From the NCBI GenBank assembly GCA_028282625.1, contig JANQHP010000032.1, positions 1-20,732 of the forward strand: DNA of 20,732 bases, written 5' to 3'. Each line of letters opens with the position of its first letter. Position 1 is the stretch's first letter. The notes beneath the pieces were generated by a model that worked only from the letters and a program-made list of their open reading frames with translations, was not told the DNA's origin and ran no database searches. This document shows positions 6,430 through 14,227 of the stretch, one piece after another. A program made the position numbers and the translations under genes. Source of the DNA: Rickettsiales bacterium (GTDB lineage Bacteria; Pseudomonadota; Alphaproteobacteria; Rickettsiales; UBA8987).

Positions 6430-7896
6430 CTAATTAGTACCAAACAGGCTATTCAATGTACGGCTTACTGCCTGCTGCGAGCCCTTGCGATAGGCCTGCT
6501 TAAACCCTTCTACCTTCCCGCCACTCATCACAAAGCCACCAAGCCCCTGCATCAGAGGCTTCGCCGATACAATCGGCTGCGTAGTGGCCGTAATCAAACC
6601 CGAGGAGGTCCGCGCACACACCTGCACAATCCACGGCAGCATCGAAAGCAAAATCAAATTAATCACTACCACAGAAACCATCGCCCATATCTGAAAAGGT
6701 ATATCCGCTGCAAGCCCCTGTTGCGTCGGCGCACCGGCTGCCCCACTCCCAAACTGCATACAGTAAATTGTGGGTGCCAACACATGCACCTGGTTCAAAC
6801 AGGCCGTACGGCACATCATTTGCAAGGGGTCTTTCAGCATCACGCTAAAAAAGCCGGCATTAATCGACATCATCATGCCCACAATAATAAAGGGAGCAAA
6901 AGCCTGCAGCGTGAAGTTAATCAATTGCTCGATCCATCCATCCGAAAGCGACTTGGTTCGTGGGTCGGCTGCCGCCCAAATAAACAGGCACGACGTCGCA
7001 TAAAGCAAACAGCGCATGATCATTGCCACCACCCAGATCTTGACCGCCTCCATCGCTGCCCACAACGAGGTGATAATCATAATAAAGAACAGGGCCGCAT
7101 AGAGTATCCCGTCTTTTTGCATATTCGTCAAAGCATCCAGCACCATAAAAATCTGGCTGCTAAACACCATCCCCACCATCCGGTCAATCGTATAAAACAA
7201 CCCTTGGTCCAGCCGATTGCCCGCCGTATTGGAAAAATCGGGCGCACCTTGCCCGCCGGAAAACACACTCGAGACAATATACGTCATGTCATACACAAAC
7301 GATTCCACCAGATCCACCACATACGCCTCAAACACATCCCAGCGGAAGGTCAGCACCAAAATAACCGACATCTTAATCAAGAACACCGTGGTCGTATAAG
7401 GATGGGCCTGCTGCACGCCAAGCGCAATCGCCGCCAAGAAAAAGATCACCGCAATCGTGAGAGCAGCCCCCACAAAGGTTCGAAACCCGGCATCGCCCGA
7501 TATCTGCTGATAAATATCCGCGCATGCCACCTGCAAAATACTCTGCATCCGCAGCACCAGCCACGTCACAATGCCCATCTCACCGGCCGTCCCGTCCGGG
7601 TACACACCCTGCAACGTCAATAGCGGCGGAATCGAAGAGATATCAAAAATTGAAGTGCGCGTGGTGCCATTTGAAGTTTGATGCTGTCCAAGTGCGAAAC
7701 AGGTATTGGCATGGCCGTTGATCTGTTTCCATTGGCTGTTATTCATACATTGCGGAAACGCTGCTACACAAAGCACCGTAATCAGTATCGCCCATATTTT
7801 CCGCGTGGAGTTTGCACCAACCCAAAGCCTACGCATACGCGCCATACCATCGGCAAGCACCTGCCTCACACCGCACATATATTCTTTCATCGTCAT
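6430..7896 (-). CDS. TrbL/VirB6-family inner-membrane protein of the type IV secretion system (last of four)
   Basis: A 488-residue polytopic protein with hydrophobic segments at about 35-50, 140-160, 170-185, 263-282, 285-308, 328-348 and 403-424. VirB6 forms part of the inner-membrane channel and contacts the substrate in transit. The core, with Trp and Pro residues near DPRTKSLSDGWIEQLINF, matches the TrbL/VirB6 domain. An N-terminal periplasmic segment with Cys pairs (50, 66, 125) follows the first hydrophobic stretch. This is the shortest paralog, with a short loop (about 350-400) where its sisters have large insertions. The start overlaps the previous stop (ATGA). It ends the cluster; no clear terminator was seen after it. 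Confidence 0.88.
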   Translation of the reverse strand: MTMKEYMCGVRQVLADGMARMRRLWVGANSTRKIWAILITVLCVAAFPQCMNNSQWKQINGHANTCFALGQHQTSNGTTRTSIFDISSIPPLLTLQGVYPDGTAGEMGIVTWLVLRMQSILQVACADIYQQISGDAGFRTFVGAALTIAVIFFLAAIALGVQQAHPYTTTVFLIKMSVILVLTFRWDVFEAYVVDLVESFVYDMTYIVSSVFSGGQGAPDFSNTAGNRLDQGLFYTIDRMVGMVFSSQIFMVLDALTNMQKDGILYAALFFIMIITSLWAAMEAVKIWVVAMIMRCLLYATSCLFIWAAADPRTKSLSDGWIEQLINFTLQAFAPFIIVGMMMSINAGFFSVMLKDPLQMMCRTACLNQVHVLAPTIYCMQFGSGAAGAPTQQGLAADIPFQIWAMVSVVVINLILLSMLPWIVQVCARTSSGLITATTQPIVSAKPLMQGLGGFVMSGGKVEGFKQAYRKGSQQAVSRTLNSLFGTN

Positions 7897-9833
7897 GGTC
7901 GTGCCGCCTTTTGCTGCTTGGGTTGATTTGGAATCACATTGGATGACTTGGCTAAGGCGTTCATGCCTGCGCTGGCCAGTTGCGGTATCGCGCGAGTATA
8001 TTCGGCTACAGGCGTCACAATACCTTTCCCAACCAACTCATAGACCCAGCCCGGCATCTGGCGAATAAAGCCCACCATAAACCAAAGCATGATAAACGTG
8101 GCCAGCACCGTTTCAATAAAATCCTTGCGCGACTCAGGCGGTATATCAATATAATAAGCGGTAATGTCGCCAATAAACTTACCCCCAATGGCGGTAACCA
8201 AATCACGAATAATATCCTCTGAAGCAGAATCAATCGCGCCACCACCACCCATATCACCTCCGGTTAAAGCATTCCAAATCTCATTGCGTGCCCCCTCTAT
8301 CAAGTTAAAGGCAAAAGGATTTTCTTGCTGTCCATCTTTCCAAAGCTCAAAGTGAAAATCACTCAGGTCCAAGCGCACCGTCCCAAGCTTGTCACCCTTT
8401 TTCACTTCCATCGTTGTATAAAGCGAATCAGGGCGGTGATCGTGCTCGGCAATATATTTATAAACCGTCTTATAATCATGATCATGTTCGATATGCACCT
8501 CACCCGCATTCGCACGATCGGGCGGTGCACCATTCACCCCAAGGGGACCAAGCTGCACAAAACTGATTACACCATCCCCGGCCGCAAAAATTTCATTGTC
8601 AGAAAGCGTCACCTTATAACGCACACCATCCCCCTCAGTCTGCTCAAACCCTGCCGCCAAGCCGGTATGCATGGGGGAATCCAATAAACCTTGTGTATTC
8701 ACACGTATGGCAGCCTTAGCATACTCAGCCGAGCGCTCCGACATCTGCGCTTCAAAAGACCATAAGGTGATCTGGTGTTTCGCATCTGGATCGTTGTCCA
8801 GCTCCTGGGCCAGCTTATAAATCGCCTGCATCCTGTCACCAAGACCATCAAACACCGCAAAAAACAACACAAGCGAAGCCACCATCAAGGCAAACATCAG
8901 CGGATAGAATAAAAACAAATATTGTGCCACCTGCACCGGAATGCGCTTGGTCGCCTCAAAAGGCCAAAGAGGCGCGGTAATCACAAGCAGCACCACAAGG
9001 GCCACACTGCCAATATCAATCACCACCGCCAACATCCCGGTTTGCAGCATCGTTACCACCACTGCCATGATCAGGGAAAGCACCATAAACGTCACCTGCG
9101 CTCCTTGATGTCCGGTAAAATAGAGCCCAGCCATAATGCGGCCCATCATCAAAATATCACTGGAGTAACAATCATCGGGTCTGGCGTCACAATCCGGATT
9201 TTCTACCCCCGGCTTTGGCAACTTGCTACCCTGCGGCGCCATCAAAATTTTGCGAATCTGGCAGTCAAACAGTTCCCACACTCCGGCCGTTTGCGTATCA
9301 AAACCCTCCCAACACTCCACACCCGTATTACCCTGAATGGATGCCGTTTCTGTTGTATTGAGCGTTAAGCCATCCACCGATCCTTTCAAGCTTTTCACCA
9401 TGATATTGGCAATCGCCTCCGCGCCATCTACCGTATATTTTCGCCACTCAATCAAAAGATTCGCGTTCATACAGATGCCAAGGATAATCACCAGTTTGGC
9501 GATCAAAACCACCAACTCCGTCTGAATTTTAACCGCCCCAAACGCAATCTTGATTAAGGTCACGATAAGAGCGAGCGTACACACGTTAATCACCCATATC
9601 GAAACCCCCTCCACCACCGTTGTAATTTGCCCACGTGCTCCCAAGTCAATCACCGCGTGCATGCACGCAATAAGCTCCGCCATCATGGAATTATCGTCCG
9701 CCTCACACACAGCAGTTTGGTTGCCCACCTTGATGTTAAACGTTTGGCTCGCAGCATCAGCCGAGTCCGCGTACAAAAACGCCACCAACAGAAGCGTGAT
9801 CCCCAAGCATGCTAATGTAAAATATCGCTGCAT
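7893..9833 (-). CDS. TrbL/VirB6-family protein with an inserted LytM/M23-like domain (third of four)
   Basis: A protein of about 646 residues. The signal peptide (1-28) ends at ADSADAA. A short periplasmic part with two Cys is followed by a run of membrane segments (about 75-130 and 238-330). A soluble loop of about 220 residues (335-560) precedes the last membrane helix (about 566-590) and a basic tail. Within the loop, residues about 395-510 look like a LytM/M23 beta-sheet domain: EIFAAGDGVISFVQ, EVHIEHDHDYKTVYKYI, MEVKKGDKLGTV and DFHFELWKDGQQENPFAF follow the order and spacing of M23 peptidases. The zinc-ligand HxH has become DxH and the upstream HxxxD is missing, so catalysis is unlikely. 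The start is placed at ATG 9833, overlapping the preceding stop as TGATG; GTG 9836 is the alternative. Confidence 0.88.
   Translation of the reverse strand: MQRYFTLACLGITLLLVAFLYADSADAASQTFNIKVGNQTAVCEADDNSMMAELIACMHAVIDLGARGQITTVVEGVSIWVINVCTLALIVTLIKIAFGAVKIQTELVVLIAKLVIILGICMNANLLIEWRKYTVDGAEAIANIMVKSLKGSVDGLTLNTTETASIQGNTGVECWEGFDTQTAGVWELFDCQIRKILMAPQGSKLPKPGVENPDCDARPDDCYSSDILMMGRIMAGLYFTGHQGAQVTFMVLSLIMAVVVTMLQTGMLAVVIDIGSVALVVLLVITAPLWPFEATKRIPVQVAQYLFLFYPLMFALMVASLVLFFAVFDGLGDRMQAIYKLAQELDNDPDAKHQITLWSFEAQMSERSAEYAKAAIRVNTQGLLDSPMHTGLAAGFEQTEGDGVRYKVTLSDNEIFAAGDGVISFVQLGPLGVNGAPPDRANAGEVHIEHDHDYKTVYKYIAEHDHRPDSLYTTMEVKKGDKLGTVRLDLSDFHFELWKDGQQENPFAFNLIEGARNEIWNALTGGDMGGGGAIDSASEDIIRDLVTAIGGKFIGDITAYYIDIPPESRKDFIETVLATFIMLWFMVGFIRQMPGWVYELVGKGIVTPVAEYTRAIPQLASAGMNALAKSSNVIPNQPKQQKAARP
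8301..8650 (-). other. Degenerate LytM/M23-like domain inside the third VirB6
   Basis: Encodes about residues 395-510 of the VirB6 protein. Visible hallmarks are AAGDGVI (typically AxxDGxV in M23), a hydrophobic strand with HIEHDHDYKTVYKYI (typically VxIDHGxGxxTxYxH), VKKGDKLG (typically VKxGQxIG) and SDFHFELWKDG (typically HLHFEVRxxG). Only the second His of the HxH pair is kept. The loop is predicted to be periplasmic from the neighbouring membrane segments; that topology is inferred. Confidence 0.65.
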
Positions 9834-11425
9834 CACTTGATCGCCGCACTCATCGTTTTAACCGCCGCATTATAAACACTGCTGGCTTTTAACACAGGGT
9901 CCGCATTTAGCCCTACAATCTGTCCACCCATCGTCATCACATTGACCATAAAGGAAAAAAGCAAGCCTGCCATCAGCAGCATTACCAACACCTGTTGGGT
10001 AAATTTCATGGTGATCAACTGATTCTGCGTTTCTTCCACCTCTAAAAAAGAAGCAAGCTCCGTTTCATTATACACAATCTCTTCCCCGTCACGTTTTAGG
10101 TAAAGATGCGAAAGATCCACAAATTTCCACTGCCCGATAAAAAACTTAAACCGGGTAAAGTCTTCCAGTGCATCACCATATTTCCCCAAATCATCAAACA
10201 GCGAATGGGTCTCTTGGGTCCTGCCCTCTTCAGAAAGCCGCATATTAAAATTCACGGCCATCTTATTCACATAACGTGAGGTAGATCCCTCCATCATACC
10301 CTCACCTGCCACCGCCTTATTAAACAGTACCACCAAGCCATCTTCTGAAAGGGCCACATGCATCATAATGGTGATCATGACGGATAAAAAACCCACCACA
10401 ATCGCGGCCAGCAAAATATAGCCAATAATCAGCTGGATCAGATAATCAAACATCGAGCGCGCCGTTGCAGGTGCAATCATGACCAGCATAAGAATTAGCT
10501 TAAACAGCATCCCAGTTATTACCAAAGCCATCATCGCGGTCAGATAAAGCATCACGGCCAGGCCTAAGCCTGCCACCATCAAAATCACCAAACCATAGCC
10601 AGCAATAATCAAAAGAGGCCCCACCGAAGTGAACATTAATCCCTGGATAATCAAAAACAAAAAGGAAGTAAAAACAGCGTTGGACTGGTAAGGATTTAAA
10701 TGGCGAAATTGCCACACATCTTCCAACTTGGACCAATTCACCGGCTGCCCCGGTTCCACCGGCGTCATAGGGTGAATACCCATTACATAGGTGATCAAAC
10801 AATCCACCTTTTCCCAGATATCGGTTCGGTTGCAAAATGGCTGGTTCGTCACCGGGTCGACCGCCGGAATCGCCTGCGTCATCACCCCAACCAACGCCTC
10901 CTGTGCCCCAAAAAACAAGCGCATATAATCCTGCAAGCCGGTGCCATATACTACATAGATCACCAAGGAGAGGATCAGCGTTTTAACAATCAATTCCGAC
11001 TTGGCTTTTTGCAAGTCCCCAAGCACAAACTTCACCAGTATAAACATCAGATACAGTATCAAAACCGGACCAAATATATTGGCCATATACGTTTCAATTT
11101 TTGCAAACTGGGATGAGGTATATACCGCCACCGCCGTTTGAATGCAGACGACTATTTTCCTTAAAAAGCCTGTATATTCGTCATTATATTCCGCATAAAC
11201 ATTAGGGTCGCCCTGGTTGGCACCAGGAACCGCTTCGCTTAGTTTGGTGCGTGCTGCACATGCTTCCTCATCCCACCTTTTATCCCCAACCCCAGTGCCC
11301 CAAAGCTCCCAGGCACTTGGCATGGAAGAAGCCGAAACAGATATCGCAAAACCACTACCAAGCCACACGCCTAAAAAGACGAAGGCACATAACCACATGC
11401 CATATCTATGACTGCTTCGCCTCAA
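9833..11425 (-). CDS. TrbL/VirB6-family inner-membrane protein (second of four)
   Basis: A 530-residue polytopic membrane protein. The signal peptide (about 1-32) ends in FAISVSASS. A periplasmic stretch (33-105) is followed by hydrophobic segments at about 115-135, 147-163, 252-275, 277-310 and 330-355. A soluble loop of about 115 residues (356-472) precedes the last helix (475-497). The segment FKLILMLVMIAPATARSMFDYLI fits the TrbL/VirB6 core. The TTG at 11425 is used as start because GGAGG lies 10 bases upstream, inside virB4-1, giving a 20-base overlap. The ATG at 11398 has no ribosome binding site. It ends in a TGATG junction with the next virB6. Confidence 0.88.
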   Translation of the reverse strand: MRRSSHRYGMWLCAFVFLGVWLGSGFAISVSASSMPSAWELWGTGVGDKRWDEEACAARTKLSEAVPGANQGDPNVYAEYNDEYTGFLRKIVVCIQTAVAVYTSSQFAKIETYMANIFGPVLILYLMFILVKFVLGDLQKAKSELIVKTLILSLVIYVVYGTGLQDYMRLFFGAQEALVGVMTQAIPAVDPVTNQPFCNRTDIWEKVDCLITYVMGIHPMTPVEPGQPVNWSKLEDVWQFRHLNPYQSNAVFTSFLFLIIQGLMFTSVGPLLIIAGYGLVILMVAGLGLAVMLYLTAMMALVITGMLFKLILMLVMIAPATARSMFDYLIQLIIGYILLAAIVVGFLSVMITIMMHVALSEDGLVVLFNKAVAGEGMMEGSTSRYVNKMAVNFNMRLSEEGRTQETHSLFDDLGKYGDALEDFTRFKFFIGQWKFVDLSHLYLKRDGEEIVYNETELASFLEVEETQNQLITMKFTQQVLVMLLMAGLLFSFMVNVMTMGGQIVGLNADPVLKASSVYNAAVKTMSAAIK

Positions 11426-13814
11426 GACTCTTCACCCTCCTATAAAACACCGGAAGCCACACATCCGGATCTTCACCAAACTCTTCCCTGATCTCTTCTA
11501 AAAGAGCCACCGTCTCCGCCCGACCTGAAAGTACTGCAATCACGTCATCCATCCCCGAAAGATCAATACGAGCAATCACCGCACCATCCCCCTGCTTCAC
11601 CAAAAAATAGCGGCTGGATGGATCGGTGGTTTTAATAAGCGCAAACTCCCGGTCTGAAAGCATAAAATTACGCTTATATTCTTCGGTACCCTTGGGGTTG
11701 GGCAAAAATATTTGTGTGGCCGTTTGCTGGACCAGCGTATCGCTAATCGCACTGCCGCTTAAATCTTCCACGCTTTGCGTGGCAAAAATCACCATCGCAT
11801 TCAGCTTACGCAGCACCTTCAGCCAGTCTTTAATTTTGGGCGCAAACACTTCGTTATCAATCAACGCCCACGCCTCATCCAGCACAATAATAGTCGGCGT
11901 GCCATCCAGCGACATTTGAATCCGGTGGAAGAGATAAAGCAAAGTCGGCGTTAAGCTGACCCGATCCACCAGTATGTCTCCCATCTCAAAGCCAAACACA
12001 CGGGCCGAAGAAAAATCCAGCTGATCCTCTTTATTATCAAAAAGCCCACCACGCACTTCTTCCCCGTACCACATCTTCATGCGCGTTGCGAGGGTGCCAG
12101 GCCCCTCAATGCCCAAAAACGGCATGATATTAGAAAGCTGCCGCTGCTCCCTTGGCAACTTGAAATTACCTTCAATCGCTTGGGTAATAATCTCCCTTTC
12201 TTCAGGCGTAAGTTCTTGGTCTTGCGTGGCAAGGAGCATCGTGCGCATCCACTCTTCCAAAAACCCCCGATTCTCAGGCGTATCTTCCATTTGCAACGGA
12301 TTAAAGATAGAAGAAGAACCAGGTTCTATATCGGTATACACTCCTCCAATCGCACGAATAAAAATTTCTGCGCCGTGATCCTTATCAAAAAAGAACATGC
12401 GGCAATTGAATTTTTGTGCCTGGGCCGCAAGGAAGTTCAGCAGCACCGTCTTACCAGACCCGGTCGGTCCAATCACCGTCGTATGGCCCACATCACGCAC
12501 ATGAAAATTAAAATAGTAAGGCGTCCCAGAGGTCGTATCAAAAACCGAAACGGCAGGCCCCCAATGGTTTTTCTTATTCTGCCCGTTGGGATAATTATGC
12601 AGCGAGGAAAAAGCCGCCATGTTCAAAGTATTAATCACCGAACCACGGGCAATGTAAGAAAAATTTGCTGGCAATTGCGCCCAATAGGTCGCCTGAAAGC
12701 AGAACATCTCACGGATCGGTGTAATGCCCAAATTCACCAGCACACCATGGCAAAGCGAAAGTGCCTTATCCAATGCGGGCAGGCTCTCTTCTATCGCCAT
12801 CACAGAAAAATGATGCTCACCAAAGCTCACTTCCCCACTTTGCGTCATATCCATCGCATGGGTCAGCTCTTCCATTTGGGAAATCGCCTTATCCCCCGCA
12901 CTAATCATCCGGCGTTGCTGCAGCTGGATACTGTTAATGGCAGAGCCCTGATTAATAAAAACATAGGATTGTGAGATAATGCACTCAAACGGCGCCCGCA
13001 AAAAATCATCCAACATTCCAGGATGCGTAAAATTCGCGTAACGCTTGACCGCCACAATGCCCGCAAAACGGCTGCCTCCATCAGGCGCCTTCACCTCCAA
13101 CGCATTCTTACCAAAATACAAACGATGGCTTGGAAGATAATGCGAGGCATCCGTAGCCGGCACGCGCATGGGCTGATGGTAGCCTCCATTGACCAACATG
13201 CCCAAAAATTCCATCACTTCCGAAAAAGCGCCACCCGCCTCTTCTCGAATCCCAAGAAGTTTGGGATGGTAGCTCTTTAAAGACCCCATCACACGATTGA
13301 CTGCCTCGTGCAGTCCATCGCGTGCTTTTTTCAGGGAATCATCGGCAATGCCTTTATCGGCCCGATTGAGCATGGTCAAAAAAGCCTGCTCAATGCCGCC
13401 CACACCGCGTGTATCTTTTTTATAGACAATGCTTAAATAAAGCTCGTTGACAAAACTTTCTTTGTTGGAATGCTTCTGTTTCCAAATGTTGTCCAGTTCC
13501 TGGCAAAAGGGGCTTTCAAACTCACCCTGCAGTTCAATCTTGCGTTTTTTGCGTACAACATGAAACCACAGCGCCAAATTACCCGTGGCAATACTTTTAA
13601 GCAGCGTATTACGCACAATCTTTTTAAGCTCTAAATCTTCATCATCGGCCGTCTCAAACGAAAAACCTTCCAGCTTAATCACCGAAACAAGCTCCTCATC
13701 CTTGGTAATCACAGAGGTAGAGTCCCAGTGTCCCAGATAAGGAATAAAATGCGACGCAGAAAACTCCTTCTTGGCATAAGGCGTTTTGCGTGTATGACGG
13801 CGGGAAAAAAGCAT
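11406..13814 (-). CDS. virB4: VirB4 family ATPase, catalytically intact paralog
   Basis: An 802-residue traffic ATPase that energises pilus/channel assembly and substrate transfer at the inner membrane. The N-terminal CagE/TrbE/VirB domain spans about 20-420. The RecA-like motor domain has Walker A GPTGSGKT (449-456), Walker B TIIVLDEAWALI (641-652, D646/E647), the FATQS motif with Q680, and TATQIFLPNP (698-707), all typical of active VirB4. Length matches the family (about 800). It follows virB3 by 12 bases, the conserved virB3-virB4 order, and precedes three virB6 genes, as in Rickettsiales rvh clusters (rvhB4a). The ATG at 13814 is chosen by family alignment; no strong ribosome binding site is visible. 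Confidence 0.96.
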   Translation of the reverse strand: MLFSRRHTRKTPYAKKEFSASHFIPYLGHWDSTSVITKDEELVSVIKLEGFSFETADDEDLELKKIVRNTLLKSIATGNLALWFHVVRKKRKIELQGEFESPFCQELDNIWKQKHSNKESFVNELYLSIVYKKDTRGVGGIEQAFLTMLNRADKGIADDSLKKARDGLHEAVNRVMGSLKSYHPKLLGIREEAGGAFSEVMEFLGMLVNGGYHQPMRVPATDASHYLPSHRLYFGKNALEVKAPDGGSRFAGIVAVKRYANFTHPGMLDDFLRAPFECIISQSYVFINQGSAINSIQLQQRRMISAGDKAISQMEELTHAMDMTQSGEVSFGEHHFSVMAIEESLPALDKALSLCHGVLVNLGITPIREMFCFQATYWAQLPANFSYIARGSVINTLNMAAFSSLHNYPNGQNKKNHWGPAVSVFDTTSGTPYYFNFHVRDVGHTTVIGPTGSGKTVLLNFLAAQAQKFNCRMFFFDKDHGAEIFIRAIGGVYTDIEPGSSSIFNPLQMEDTPENRGFLEEWMRTMLLATQDQELTPEEREIITQAIEGNFKLPREQRQLSNIMPFLGIEGPGTLATRMKMWYGEEVRGGLFDNKEDQLDFSSARVFGFEMGDILVDRVSLTPTLLYLFHRIQMSLDGTPTIIVLDEAWALIDNEVFAPKIKDWLKVLRKLNAMVIFATQSVEDLSGSAISDTLVQQTATQIFLPNPKGTEEYKRNFMLSDREFALIKTTDPSSRYFLVKQGDGAVIARIDLSGMDDVIAVLSGRAETVALLEEIREEFGEDPDVWLPVFYRRVKSLEAKQS

Positions 13815-13826
13815 GGCTAGGGTGAC

Positions 13827-14132
13827 TTAATACACATCATAAGAACTGGTATTCCCATGAAAATGCTTATTTAAACAACGTGTGTTTGCCATCCCCCATG
13901 CGCGCACAATATCCATAAAACGCGGTTCATGGTTGCAGGTCAGCACCCCCACAAAATGCACAATCAGCGCCCCAGGAATGGTGAGGCTAAAGTCACTGGT
14001 TGCAATAAAATAAAGCATCCATACCAGCGCATTAAGCATAAACCATGAATAGGTAATGCCAAAGATCATCGCCGGGCGCGTCAGTGCCAAAAACAAAGGA
14101 TCTTGTGATATTTTACCGGTTTGCTGTGACAT
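13827..14132 (-). CDS. virB3: VirB3 family type IV secretion protein
   Basis: A 101-residue inner-membrane protein. The N-terminal motif DPLFLALTRPAMIFGI (about 11-26) is the VirB3/TrbD signature. A hydrophobic hairpin covers about 20-45 and 50-67, and the C-terminal part NHEPRFMDIVRAWG is conserved in Rickettsiales. VirB3 associates with VirB4 and is needed for pilus and channel assembly. The ATG at 14132 is selected because GGAG lies 7 bases upstream; a TTG at 14153 would add seven residues without support. A 95-base gap separates it from the upstream virB6, which could hold an internal promoter (TATATT at about 14153-14158 on the minus strand), but no convincing -35 was found. Confidence 0.93.
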   Translation of the reverse strand: MSQQTGKISQDPLFLALTRPAMIFGITYSWFMLNALVWMLYFIATSDFSLTIPGALIVHFVGVLTCNHEPRFMDIVRAWGMANTRCLNKHFHGNTSSYDVY

Positions 14133-14227
14133 ATGCTTGCTCCTTATGCCCAATATAAGCGCTTTTCCTGTAGTCTAGCAGATTTTTTTTAATTTTTGCT
14201 AAAAAGCCATCCATCTTTACCATCACC

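Noticed and set aside
6721..7623. A 300-codon plus-strand open frame opposite virB6
   Set aside because: Composition is dominated by His, Arg, Gln and Lys, as expected from the reverse frame of a membrane-protein gene; no domain and no ribosome binding site.
12180..12974. A 264-codon plus-strand open frame opposite virB4-1
   Set aside because: It lies wholly opposite the conserved VirB4 motor domain and shows no recognisable protein pattern.
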